Assembly (NCBI GenBank): GCA_022825705.1
Contig: JAJDWH010000043.1
Location: forward strand, 206,867 to 270,866
Direction: 5' to 3'
From: Alphaproteobacteria bacterium
GTDB taxonomy: Bacteria; Pseudomonadota; Alphaproteobacteria; TMED109
DNA: 64,000 bases
Below are positions 27,760-36,572 of this stretch, piece by piece. The notes beneath the pieces are model-generated. The model saw nothing but the letters and a program-made list of their open reading frames with translations, was not told the DNA's origin and searched no databases. Made by a program: the position numbers and the translations under genes. Numbering within the stretch: the stretch's first letter is position 1; every line of letters begins with the position of its first letter.

Positions 27760-28188
27760 TCAGATGACAGTGAGGGATTCGGCGGTCGCCCGCCGGACAG
27801 CGCCCAGGGGTACGGACTTCTCGAGTGTGACGAAGCGGGCACCGTGCGAGACGGCCAGGGCCAGCAGGTAGACGTCCGTCAGTTGGCGCGGGACCAGCAG
27901 TTGATGGCGGTCGACGGCGTGATCGTCGAGCAGGCTGACGTCATCCGCGAGGAATCGGTGCCACGGGGTGGATACGGCGATTCGGAGCCGCATGACCGCC
28001 TCGGCCGACCCCAGCACGTTGGGGTAACGCGGCTGAGAGAGGATCCGCACACAGCCATTCTGCGTGAGCGGGCACGAGGCCCATCCGTGTTTGATATGCG
28101 TCTCCAACCACTCCGAGACCGTCTGGTGCTGGGCGTGGTTTTCGTCAAGCAGAGCTATCAGGACGTTGACGTCGAGCAGGGCCCGCAT
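27760..28188 (-). CDS. VapC-family PIN ribonuclease toxin
   Basis: This 142-residue PIN protein starts MRALLDVNVLIALLDENH with the first catalytic Asp, continues CPLTQNGCVRILSQPRYPN, and ends with LTDVYLLALAVSHGARFVTL, which carries the later acidic residue. It matches the VapC subgroup that cleaves RNA, often tRNA or rRNA. The antitoxin gene ends four bases upstream. All acidic residues expected at the PIN core appear present, so this pair looks functional. Confidence 0.87.
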   Translation of the reverse strand: MRALLDVNVLIALLDENHAQHQTVSEWLETHIKHGWASCPLTQNGCVRILSQPRYPNVLGSAEAVMRLRIAVSTPWHRFLADDVSLLDDHAVDRHQLLVPRQLTDVYLLALAVSHGARFVTLEKSVPLGAVRRATAESLTVI

Positions 28189-28191
28189 GGA

Positions 28192-28437
28192 TCAGACTCC
28201 CTGCTCATCCCGCAGTTCGTTGACGAGCTCGTTGGTGACGACCTCGCCCCCGGACGGAATGGGCTTGAAGCCGTAGACGTCTCGACGCGAATGCCTGGGG
28301 CCTGCGGAACCGGCCCGGGCCCGCAAGGCCTCGCGGAGCAGGCCAGAGACGAATTCGCCGGTGGTCGTCTGCTCGCGTTTGGCCAGTTCCTTGACGGCGT
28401 ACAGGACATCGCCGTCGATGTTCAATGTGGTTCGCAT
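28192..28437 (-). CDS. VapB-type ribbon-helix-helix antitoxin
   Basis: The 81-residue product begins MRTTLNIDGDVLYAVKELAK and continues with TTTGEFVSGLLREALRAR, an RHH DNA-binding domain of VapB/CopG type. The C-terminal half (RDVYGFKPIPSGGEVVTNEL) is the toxin-binding tail. ATG 28437 is chosen because the RHH strand starts there; an upstream in-frame start at 28464 adds unconserved residues. It should repress its own operon with VapC. Confidence 0.83.
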   Translation of the reverse strand: MRTTLNIDGDVLYAVKELAKREQTTTGEFVSGLLREALRARAGSAGPRHSRRDVYGFKPIPSGGEVVTNELVNELRDEQGV

Positions 28438-28679
28438 GCCAGGGTTCTCGTGGCCATCCGGCACGACATGGTAGTGCGACGGTCAACAGCATCCAACATC
28501 AAGCATCGACCATCACCGGCGCCAATGCCCGAGGATGCGCTTCGTGGCTGGCGGGACGGCGCCGCGCGTTTTGTCCCGCCTCGGTGGGCCCGGCGGCCGC
28601 AGAGGCAGGATGCCACTGTTGCGGCGATTCGTCCGGATGGCGCTGAAATCACGTGACCGTTTCTGGCTCGCCCCTATGG

Positions 28680-28698
28680 CTTGACATATACTTGACAT
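28680..28698 (+). repeat. Tandem 11-base repeat with TTGACA cores
   Basis: CTTGACATATA (28680-28690) is followed directly by CTTGACATCC, giving two CTTGACAT copies in the same orientation 11 bases (about one helical turn) apart. Either could provide a -35 element for the downstream gene. The spacing suggests side-by-side protein binding. No matching -10 box is evident, so the role is open. Confidence 0.35.
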
Positions 28699-28819
28699 CC
28701 TGATGCACAGCTTAGCTTGCACATGGTAACGCCGCTCCCCGCGCTCGGTCCCGCGCGCAGCCGTTGCCGATTTCCCGCAGTTGATACACCGGAGCGTCAC
28801 GCACGCGTGACGACGCCGG

Positions 28820-29428
28820 TTGGAGCACGACCTGGCGCGCTATAGGCGAGTTGTCCGCACGGTTCCGCTCGTCGTGGCGGGTTCCTGCATCTTCGCGTGG
28901 GCCGTCGGACTACAGGGATTCATCCGGTCGCTGCCGACGGATCCCGCGATCGATTCCGACATCGAAGCCGTCATCGTGCTTACCGGAGGACAGGGTCGAC
29001 TTGCCGCCGGGTTTCAGCTGCTGGAAGTCAATCCCGGCGCGCGCCTGCTCATATCCGGGGTCGGAGCGGGCGTACGCGCCGCCGACCTGGTTGTGCCGCA
29101 GGGCATCGAGTCCCGGGTGGATCTCGGCCGGACAGCCACCAATACGGTGGGCAACGCCGTGGAAAGCCGGCAGTGGGCGAAGGAGCGGGGAATCGCTCGG
29201 GCCGTCCTCGTCACCAGCGATGTGCACCTGCCGCGCAGCCTGCTGCTGTTTCGCTATCTGGCACCTGATATCGAGGTCGTTCCGTACCCGGTTACGGGCC
29301 CGGGCGACAATCCTCACGACCGGTCGCTCGCGTGGTACGCCGCCGCCGCGGTCGAGTATTCCAAGTCGATCGTCATGCGGATCATCCTGATGATCGGCGG
29401 GCTCGACTACATCGCGGGCAGACCATGA
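28820..29428 (+). CDS. YdcF/SanA-like DUF218 membrane protein
   Basis: The 202-residue protein has one N-terminal membrane helix (VVRTVPLVVAGSCIFAWAVG) and a DUF218 domain: DSDIEAVIVLTGGQGRLAAG near residue 46, ARLLISGVGAG, DLGRTATNTVGNAVESRQWA and VLVTSDVHLPRSLLLFRYLA. The DUF218 family includes SanA and ElyC, linked to envelope maintenance, and is also found next to cell-envelope enzymes. The start is a TTG with a weak ribosome site; no ATG is available before the domain. Confidence 0.83.
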   Translation: MEHDLARYRRVVRTVPLVVAGSCIFAWAVGLQGFIRSLPTDPAIDSDIEAVIVLTGGQGRLAAGFQLLEVNPGARLLISGVGAGVRAADLVVPQGIESRVDLGRTATNTVGNAVESRQWAKERGIARAVLVTSDVHLPRSLLLFRYLAPDIEVVPYPVTGPGDNPHDRSLAWYAAAAVEYSKSIVMRIILMIGGLDYIAGRP

Positions 29429-29597
29429 TGGCGCCGGCGACAGGATGCCCGCGGTGGAACCGCGCCAAACAAACGCTATATGCTTGTGTTCATACACTTC
29501 CTGGGCGTGTGCACATCTCTTGCCGGGAACGTGGAGGTTCGCGGGCTGAGCACGTTCGGATCCTTCGCCCGACGATGCCGTCAGCAGTTGCAACATC

Positions 29598-30965
29598 ATG
29601 ACCGAGCCCACTGGCATCGAAGCTGAACCGAAGCGCGCCGAGGACGGAGCGGCCCTTGCCGATCCGACGGTGCGCCGCTTCCGATTCTTCCGCGGATTCC
29701 GGCGCATTTGGCATGGCCTGCATTTTGTCGGCGTGCTGGCTGCCGGGATCGCCGTCTTCATGGCTCTGGTCCGCGCCAAGGCACCGCCGGAAATCCTGGA
29801 CATGACCCTGCCGCCGCTGCCGGTCGCGGCGGCAACGGCCCAGGAGGGAGATCATCCGTCGACGATCATCGCCTACGGCGAGGTGGTCGCGCGGCGTTCA
29901 GCCGATGTCCGCGCCATCGTCGGGGGGCCCATTCTGCGGGTGTCGGACCAGTTCGCGAACGGGGCGCCGGTGGTGGCGGGAGAGGTCTTGATCGAACTGG
30001 ACCCGTTCGAGTACGAGCGTCGGGTCGAGGAGACCGCCGCCGCGGTGCGGGAAGCAGAAGCACGGCTGCACGAAAACCGGGAGACCAGCCGCCATCAATC
30101 GGACCTCGTGACCCTTGCGGAAGAACGACGGGACCTGACGCAGACGGAGTACGAGCGGCAGGTGGATCTTGCCGAACAGAACGTGAGCGCGAGGCGCACG
30201 CTGGAGGCGGCGCAGTCCAGGCTGGCGGCGGCCGAGGCGGAACTGACGCAGCGGCGGCAGCAGGCGACGGCCGGTGCGGCCAAGATCGCCCAGCAGGAAG
30301 CGGTGCTCGAACGCTTGCGCGCCGCCGAGGCGCGGAGTCGTCGGGCCTTGAGCGACACCCAGATCCGCGCTGCTTTCGATGGCTATCTCGCTCAGGTGTC
30401 GGGTGACCTGGGCCAGCAGGTCAAGGCAGGAGAGCGCATCGCCCGGCTGATCGACACCGCCGTGCTTGAAGTCCGGTTCTTCATTCCCGAGCGGCAACTT
30501 GCCCGGCTGGTCGAGATCGCCGACCGCGGCATTGGCGCCATCTGCGTGGTGTCGTGGCGGACGGAGGCGGGCGTTCGGACGTATTCGGCCCGCGTGACCC
30601 GCATCGAGGGCGAAATCCAGTCCAACAGGGCCGGCGTCAACGTGTATGCCCGCATTTCCGATGCCGACCTGGACGCGGATCCGATCCGGCCGGGGGCCTT
30701 CGTTGAAGTCGAACTCTTCGAGGAGACCCACGTGCGAACATTCCGGGTCCCGTCGGAGGCACTGCATCCGGGTCCCAGCCTGCTGGTCGCGGAGGACGGG
30801 ATCGCGGTTTCCCGGGCGGTCACGGTGGTGGCCCGGGCGGGGAACACGGTGCTGTTGCGCGGCGATCTGCTCCCGGGCGAGGCCGTGATCGTGACCCGCT
30901 CCGGCGAACTTCATCCCGGGGATGCGATCGCGATCGTCGCGGACGAGACGCTACGTGGACAATAG
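29598..30965 (+). CDS. RND efflux periplasmic adaptor (membrane fusion protein)
   Basis: This 455-residue adaptor has a membrane segment near residue 40-57 (LHFVGVLAAGIAVFMALV) and a barrel-sandwich/lipoyl region (GEVVARRSADVRAIVGGPIL). A long coiled-coil hairpin follows at about residues 135-240 (AVREAEARLHENRETSRHQS onward), then a beta-barrel (LSDTQIRAAFDGYLAQVSGD). It should link the inner-membrane pump encoded next to an outer-membrane channel. No outer-membrane channel gene is in the window. Its 3' end overlaps the pump gene by 11 bases (GTG start) or 44 bases (ATG start). Confidence 0.92.
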   Translation: MTEPTGIEAEPKRAEDGAALADPTVRRFRFFRGFRRIWHGLHFVGVLAAGIAVFMALVRAKAPPEILDMTLPPLPVAAATAQEGDHPSTIIAYGEVVARRSADVRAIVGGPILRVSDQFANGAPVVAGEVLIELDPFEYERRVEETAAAVREAEARLHENRETSRHQSDLVTLAEERRDLTQTEYERQVDLAEQNVSARRTLEAAQSRLAAAEAELTQRRQQATAGAAKIAQQEAVLERLRAAEARSRRALSDTQIRAAFDGYLAQVSGDLGQQVKAGERIARLIDTAVLEVRFFIPERQLARLVEIADRGIGAICVVSWRTEAGVRTYSARVTRIEGEIQSNRAGVNVYARISDADLDADPIRPGAFVEVELFEETHVRTFRVPSEALHPGPSLLVAEDGIAVSRAVTVVARAGNTVLLRGDLLPGEAVIVTRSGELHPGDAIAIVADETLRGQ

Positions 30966-33900
30966 ATCGAGGCTGGTCCCGCGCCGGGGCCTGATTGCCG
31001 CGTTCGCCCGTCACCCCACTGCGCCCAACATCCTGATGCTGATCCTGCTGGCGCTGGGTATTGCGTCGCTGGATCGCCTCAATCGTCAGTTCTTCCCCGA
31101 CTATTCGATCGACTACGTGAACGTTGAGGTGGTCTGGCGGGGCGCCAGCGCCGATGAGGTCGAGCATTCGGTGGTGGCCGCGATCGAACCGGAGGTGCGT
31201 TTCCTCGATTCGGTGAAACGTGTCACCTCCACCGCCCAGGAAGGCTACGGCGGGGTGCTTGTCGAGTTCCTGGAAGGGACCGACATGCAGAAGGCACTGG
31301 CTGACGTGGAGACGGCCGTGGCCAGGGTTACGACGCTGCCAGAGACGACCGAGCGCCCGACCATCACGCGAATCGTTCCGTTTGAACAGGTGGCGAGGAT
31401 TCGCGTTGCCGGGCCGTACGACGAGGCCCAGTTGCGGAGCTACGCGAAGGTCCTTCGCGACGGCCTGCTCGCGGCCGGTGCCGACAAGGTCACCATCTCG
31501 GACTTTCGTTCACCGGAACTGGTGGTCGATGTGGAACCGGCCGCGCTCCTCGCGCTCGACCTCAGTCTGAACGATGTCGCCGGCCGCATCGCCGCCCACT
31601 CGCGCGACATGCCGGGCGGCGACACGAGCGGTGCGGCCGAGCTGCAGGTGCGCATGCTCGGCGAGCGCGCCACCGCGCGGGAGCTGGCGGCGCTCGAAAT
31701 CGTGTCCGATTCGTCCGGACGCACGTTCCGGGTCGACGACCTGGGGACGGTTTCCGACACATTCGCGGAAGGCATGGCGAGCGGCCGGGCGGGGGGCCGC
31801 CTGGCGCTGTCTCTCCACGTGAGCCGTTCGGAGACCAGCGACATCCTGGATATCTGGGGGGACATCCAGACGTATCTCAATGGCGACCCGGAAGGGCTGC
31901 CCGACAACCTCGAGCTGACGCTCTACCGGATTGAGGCCGACGGCGTGATGAGCCGGCTCAACATGCTGGTCCGGAACGGGCTGAGTGGCCTCGCGCTGGT
32001 CCTGCTCATCCTGTTTGTCTTCCTGAGTCCCCGGACCGCGTTCTGGGTCGCCGTAGGAATCCCCACCGCCTTCGCAGCGACGCTGTTCGTGATGTACATC
32101 ACCGGGCAATCCATCAACATGATCAGCATGTTCGCCATGATCATGATGCTGGGGATCGTGGTCGACGACGCGATCGTGGTCGCGGAGCACGGACAGATGC
32201 AGTGGGAGAGCGGCGTGCCGCCCCTCAACGCGTCGGTCATGGGTGCAAGCGCCATGCTCTGGCCGGTGGTGGCGGCGTCGGCCACCACTGTGTGCGCCTT
32301 CATGCCCATATTCTTCACGACCGGCATCGTCGGCCAGATCGTCGGCGCGATCCCCTTTGTGGTGATCGCGGTCCTCGCGGCCAGCCTGTTCGAGTGCTTC
32401 CTGGTGTTGCCGGGCCACCTGCGCCACGCCTTCACCCAAAAGTCAGGCCGCCCCCGCGAGGCCAGGGGGTTCCGGCGGTGGTTCGATAGGGGCTTCGCGG
32501 CGTTGCGCGACGGGGTCTACCGACGATTCGTCGCCTGGGCCCTGACGCGCCGCTACCTCATGGTGGCGGTCGTGGTGGCCTCGTTCCTCGCGGTCGGGGG
32601 ACTGCTGGCAGGTGGAAAGGTGAAGTTCGTCTTCTTCCCCCAGTTGGAGGCCAACGTCGCGGAAGTCACATTCTGGTTCCCGGCCGGTACGCCGAGGAGC
32701 ACCACGGAAGCCATGGTCGACGAGCTGGAACGCGCTGCCCGCGTCATCGACGATGCCGGGTTCGTCGAGACCATCTACGGCCACGTCGGGCGGACGCCAA
32801 CGCCTCGGTCCGGACTCGCCGGAGACCATGTCGGCGGGATGACCCTGCAGCTGATGCCGATCGAGGATCGGAACATTCAGCTGCAGCAGGTCATGGACGC
32901 CTGGCGGGCCGAGATCCGCCCCCTGCCGGGGCTCGAGAACCTGGTGATTGCCCCGCCGCCACGCGGCCCGCCCGGCAAGGAGATCGACATCCGCATCTCC
33001 GGCGCCGAACCGGAGGCGCTGAAGGCGGCTGCGCTCGAGGTCCGGTCGGTGCTCGCGGGTTACGTCGGCGTCAACGACATTCGCGACAACCTCCCGTACG
33101 GCAAACGCGAACTCGCGCTCACCCTGACCCAGCGCGGCCGCGCGCTCGGGTTCACCACGGCCAGTGTCGCCCGCGAAGTACGGGGGGCGTTCGAGGGCAT
33201 CATCGCGCAGCGGCTGGCGGCAGCGGACGAAGAACTGGTGGTCCGGGTTCGGATGCGCCCGGACGCCATGGAGGCGCACGCGCTCGGGACCCTGTTCGTG
33301 CGAAGCCCGGCCGGGCTTCAGGTGCCGCTATCCGAGGTCGTGGACATCACGGAACAGCAGGGTTTCTCTGTATTCCGGCGCGAAAACGGCGTGCGCGAGG
33401 TCGCCGTCACGGCCACCGTGGATTCGAGCCGCGCCAACGCGAACGAGGTGCTGATCCGACTCGCGGACGGTCCTCTCGCTGAGGCGGTCGAGCCGCACGG
33501 CGCGCGCTGGCGGCTGGCGGGCCGGAGCGAGGAGCAGCAGGAAACCCTCCGCGAGATGCGGCTGGGGGCCGCCCTGGGCCTGCTCGCGATCTACCTGACG
33601 ATCGCACTCGTGTTCGGGTCGTACACCCGTCCCATCATCGTCATGGTGGTGATCCCGTTCGCCACCGTGGGAGCGATTCTCGGGCATTTGGTGATGGGCT
33701 ACGACCTCACGATCATCTCCCTGCTCGGCCTGCTCGGCCTCTCCGGCATCGTGGTCAACGGGTCGATCATCGTCGTGAACACGATCGACCGGCACGTGGG
33801 CGCGGGTGAAGACCTGCTGGAGGCTGTGGTCAACGGGAGCTGCGAGCGGTTCCGTGCGGTCATCCTGACGACGGCCTCCACGATCGGCGGTCTGGCGCCG

Positions 33901-34098
33901 CTGCTCCTGGAGACGAGCTTCCAGGCGCAGTTCATTCAACCCATGGTGGTGACGATCATCTTCGGGCTCCTGGCGACGACGCCGTTGGTTCTGGTCATCG
34001 TGCCGAGCCTGTTCCTGGTCCAGAACGACGCCGGGAGGCTGATCCGTTGGCTGCTCAGCGCCGCCAGAATCCGGGAGCGAACATCACCAGCGCCGTGA
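30955..34098 (+). CDS. RND-family efflux transporter permease
   Basis: This pump of about 1,047 residues has the AcrB-type layout: two sets of membrane helices flanking large periplasmic loops. N-terminal features are FARHPTAPNILMLILLALGI and FPDYSIDYVNVEVVWRGASA. The helix 4 proton-relay aspartates are in MLGIVVDDAIVVAEH, and the repeat domain shows LGLLGLSGIVVNGSIIVVN. The sequence is closer to the NolG/uncharacterised proteobacterial RND group than to AcrB itself, so the substrate is unknown. GTG 30955 gives an 11-base overlap with the adaptor; ATG 30922 is also possible. The 3' end overlaps the convergent trkH gene by 44 bases. Confidence 0.92.
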   Translation: MDNRSRLVPRRGLIAAFARHPTAPNILMLILLALGIASLDRLNRQFFPDYSIDYVNVEVVWRGASADEVEHSVVAAIEPEVRFLDSVKRVTSTAQEGYGGVLVEFLEGTDMQKALADVETAVARVTTLPETTERPTITRIVPFEQVARIRVAGPYDEAQLRSYAKVLRDGLLAAGADKVTISDFRSPELVVDVEPAALLALDLSLNDVAGRIAAHSRDMPGGDTSGAAELQVRMLGERATARELAALEIVSDSSGRTFRVDDLGTVSDTFAEGMASGRAGGRLALSLHVSRSETSDILDIWGDIQTYLNGDPEGLPDNLELTLYRIEADGVMSRLNMLVRNGLSGLALVLLILFVFLSPRTAFWVAVGIPTAFAATLFVMYITGQSINMISMFAMIMMLGIVVDDAIVVAEHGQMQWESGVPPLNASVMGASAMLWPVVAASATTVCAFMPIFFTTGIVGQIVGAIPFVVIAVLAASLFECFLVLPGHLRHAFTQKSGRPREARGFRRWFDRGFAALRDGVYRRFVAWALTRRYLMVAVVVASFLAVGGLLAGGKVKFVFFPQLEANVAEVTFWFPAGTPRSTTEAMVDELERAARVIDDAGFVETIYGHVGRTPTPRSGLAGDHVGGMTLQLMPIEDRNIQLQQVMDAWRAEIRPLPGLENLVIAPPPRGPPGKEIDIRISGAEPEALKAAALEVRSVLAGYVGVNDIRDNLPYGKRELALTLTQRGRALGFTTASVAREVRGAFEGIIAQRLAAADEELVVRVRMRPDAMEAHALGTLFVRSPAGLQVPLSEVVDITEQQGFSVFRRENGVREVAVTATVDSSRANANEVLIRLADGPLAEAVEPHGARWRLAGRSEEQQETLREMRLGAALGLLAIYLTIALVFGSYTRPIIVMVVIPFATVGAILGHLVMGYDLTIISLLGLLGLSGIVVNGSIIVVNTIDRHVGAGEDLLEAVVNGSCERFRAVILTTASTIGGLAPLLLETSFQAQFIQPMVVTIIFGLLATTPLVLVIVPSLFLVQNDAGRLIRWLLSAARIRERTSPAP

Positions 34099-35521
34099 GA
34101 AACTCGAGCCGGCCGAGGAGCATGCCGACCGACAGCGCCCACTTGGCGGCTTCCGGCAGGGGGGCGTAGGACCCGGCGGGACCCACGATCGGCCCGAGCC
34201 CGGGGCCCACGATGGCGACTGCCGAGGCCGCGGCCGACAGTGCCGTGAGACGGTCCAGGCCGAGGACCGAAAGGAACCCGGCCAGCACCGTGACGGTGAT
34301 CAGGAACAGCGCGGCAATGCTCAGGACCGGGCGAAGGTAGTCCTCGCTGATCGGCTTGCCGGCCAGCCGGGGCGTACTCACCAGGCGCGGCTGCGACACC
34401 TTCCGCAACTGCGCCGCGACCAGCGCCAGCATGACCTGGATCCGGAAGATCCGCAGGCCGCCAGTGGTGCTCCCGCTGCACCCGCCGACGAACATGAGAA
34501 GGAACAGCAGGGCGGTCGTGCCGCCCCCCCATCCGGAGAAGTCCTCCGTCGCGTACCCCGTTCCGGTCAGGACCGAGATCACGTTGAAGGCCGAGCGGCG
34601 CAGAGCGTCGAACGGCCCGGTCCCGGTGCCCAGCCACAGCCAAAGCATGACGACGCCGACCGCGGCACCGACGACGGCGAAGAAGACCCCGACCTCCGGA
34701 TTGCCGGCAAGGTGGCGCCAGTTGCCCTGCGCAATCTGGCGATAGCCGATGAACGGCAGCGACGCCGCCAGCATGCCCAGGATGACGACGGTCTCGATCG
34801 CGGGACTGTGCCAGGCGCCCACGGATCCGTCCCGCGTGGAATAGCCGCCGGTCGCAATGGTCGTCATGGCATGGCAGAGCGCGTCAAACCAGTCCATGCC
34901 GGCGATGCGGAGCAGCACCACCCAGACCGCCGTGAGAATCAGGTAGATCCTGACCAGCATCAGCGCCAGCCGCGCGTCGCTCAGTTTCCGGCCGCCGCTC
35001 AGGTTGTACTGGTCGATGCGGATGACCTCCATGCCGCCGATCTCCCGGAACGGCAGCATGACCAGCGCCATCACCACGATGCCGAGGCCGCCGAACCATT
35101 GCAGCATGGCCCGCCAGAGGAGGACGCCCGGCGGCCGGTCCTCGAGACCGGTGAACACCGAGGCACCGGTGGTGGTGAGCCCCGATGCGGCCTCGAAGAA
35201 CGCGTCCGTGTAGTTGATGCGCTGGTCGGCAAAGTAGAGCGGCAGCGCTGCCAGCACGATGGCGAGCAGCCACCAGAGCGTGATCAGTGCCAGGACCTGC
35301 CGCGGGTCATGGTTGCGGCCGAAGTCGCTGGCCAGCGTGCCGCTCCGGCAGGCCAGAGCCAGGGCCACGCCGACGAACGCGGTCGCGGCGCCGGTGCCGG
35401 CGAAGGCCAGGGACGACGGTTCGCCGGCCAGCAGGTCGGCCGCCATGGGGATCAGCATCGCTGCCCCCACCGGGAGCATCAGGATCCCGGTGAGGTACAG
35501 AACCGGCCGGATTCGGAGCAT
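34055..35521 (-). CDS. TrkH-family potassium uptake protein
   Basis: The 488-residue membrane protein is the ion-conducting TrkH/KtrB-type subunit. Four P-loops with filter glycines are visible: SGLTTTGASVF, TTIATGGYST, SVLTGTGYAT and SAVAIVGPGLG. It would normally pair with the NAD-binding TrkA regulator, absent from this window. Its C-terminus (LMFVGGCSGSTTGGLRIFRI onward to FAPGFWRR) is intact, ending within the RND gene on the other strand. The folE gene begins upstream on the same strand, with 15 bases between. Confidence 0.93.
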   Translation of the reverse strand: MLRIRPVLYLTGILMLPVGAAMLIPMAADLLAGEPSSLAFAGTGAATAFVGVALALACRSGTLASDFGRNHDPRQVLALITLWWLLAIVLAALPLYFADQRINYTDAFFEAASGLTTTGASVFTGLEDRPPGVLLWRAMLQWFGGLGIVVMALVMLPFREIGGMEVIRIDQYNLSGGRKLSDARLALMLVRIYLILTAVWVVLLRIAGMDWFDALCHAMTTIATGGYSTRDGSVGAWHSPAIETVVILGMLAASLPFIGYRQIAQGNWRHLAGNPEVGVFFAVVGAAVGVVMLWLWLGTGTGPFDALRRSAFNVISVLTGTGYATEDFSGWGGGTTALLFLLMFVGGCSGSTTGGLRIFRIQVMLALVAAQLRKVSQPRLVSTPRLAGKPISEDYLRPVLSIAALFLITVTVLAGFLSVLGLDRLTALSAAASAVAIVGPGLGPIVGPAGSYAPLPEAAKWALSVGMLLGRLEFLTALVMFAPGFWRR

Positions 35522-35536
35522 TCGCTGTCCGGGGTC

Positions 35537-36121
35537 CTAGCGGGGTCCCCGATCGATCAGGTACAGGAATTCGCGACGCGTGGACGGATCGTCGCGGAAG
35601 GTTCCCGTCATGCGGCTGGTCACCATGACGGCGTTGCGTTTTTGGACGCCGCGCGTGGCGACGCAGAAGTGCTCTGCCTCGATCACCACGCCGACACCGC
35701 GCGGACGCAGTTCCTCGGTGATCGTATCGGCGATCTGGGCCGTCATCTTTTCCTGGAGCTGCAGCCGCTTCGCGAACACGTCCACGAGGCGGGCGAGCTT
35801 GCTCAGCCCGACCACCCGGCGGTCCGGCAGGTAGCCGACATGCGCATTGCCGATGATCGGGGTGAGGTGGTGTTCGCAGTGCGACGAGAAGGGAATCGAC
35901 CGCAGGGCGACGATTTCGTCGTAACCCTCGGTTTCCTCGAAGGTTCGCCGCAGGACGGCGCCTGGATCCTTCGCATACCCGGCGAAGTGCTCGTCGTACG
36001 CGCGGATGACCCGGCCTGGCGTGGCGGCGAGGCCCTCGCGATCCGGGTCTTCGCCGATCCAGCGGATCAGGGTGCGTACCGCCGCCTCGGCCTCCGCCCG
36101 CGAGGGGCGTTCAGTGTCCAT
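35537..36121 (-). CDS. folE: GTP cyclohydrolase I
   Basis: FolE (194 residues) converts GTP to dihydroneopterin triphosphate, the first step of folate and pterin synthesis. Zinc and substrate motifs are [35 protein letters not shown] and [15 protein letters not shown]. The start shares one base with the apaG stop (TAATG), so it is coupled to apaG. Fully typical. Confidence 0.96.
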   Translation of the reverse strand: MDTERPSRAEAEAAVRTLIRWIGEDPDREGLAATPGRVIRAYDEHFAGYAKDPGAVLRRTFEETEGYDEIVALRSIPFSSHCEHHLTPIIGNAHVGYLPDRRVVGLSKLARLVDVFAKRLQLQEKMTAQIADTITEELRPRGVGVVIEAEHFCVATRGVQKRNAVMVTSRMTGTFRDDPSTRREFLYLIDRGPR

Positions 36122-36570
36122 TAGTGGAGCGTGCGCTGGGACCAGGGGCTCTCGAGCGGGAACGCCGGAATCTCGACTTCAAACGTCTGGCCGTCCTCGC
36201 CCTGCATCGAATAGGTGCCGCTCATGATGCCCGAGGGCTCGGACAACGGCGTCCCGGACGCGTATTCGAACGTCTCGCCGGGAGCCAGTACCGGCTGTTC
36301 GCCGACGACGCCCTCGCCCTTCACCTCGATCGCCTGGCCGCGACCGTCGACGATCCGCCAGTGGCGCGTCATGAGCTGGACTTTGCCGGCGCCGCGGTTC
36401 TCGATGCGGACCTGGTACGCCCACAGATAGCGCTCTTCGTGCGGCACGGACTGCTCTTCGAGATAGAACGGGCGGACCCGGACCGTGATGCCACAGCTTT
36501 CCTTCTGGTACCAGTGTCCCTCGTCTTCGTCTTCTTCAGGCTCGGCCACGTCAAACGGGTCTTCATTCAT
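36121..36570 (-). CDS. apaG: ApaG domain protein (DUF525)
   Basis: The 149-residue protein has the ApaG fibronectin-like fold: [52 protein letters not shown] and [20 protein letters not shown]. ApaG proteins are linked genetically to diadenosine tetraphosphate (ApaH) and to magnesium or cobalt resistance, and related domains act in F-box proteins; the biochemical role is unclear. ATG 36570 gives an acidic N-terminal extension (EPEEDEDEG) ahead of the domain. It sits between the radical SAM gene (two bases apart) and folE. Confidence 0.92.
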   Translation of the reverse strand: MNEDPFDVAEPEEDEDEGHWYQKESCGITVRVRPFYLEEQSVPHEERYLWAYQVRIENRGAGKVQLMTRHWRIVDGRGQAIEVKGEGVVGEQPVLAPGETFEYASGTPLSEPSGIMSGTYSMQGEDGQTFEVEIPAFPLESPWSQRTLH

Positions 36571-36572
36571 GA

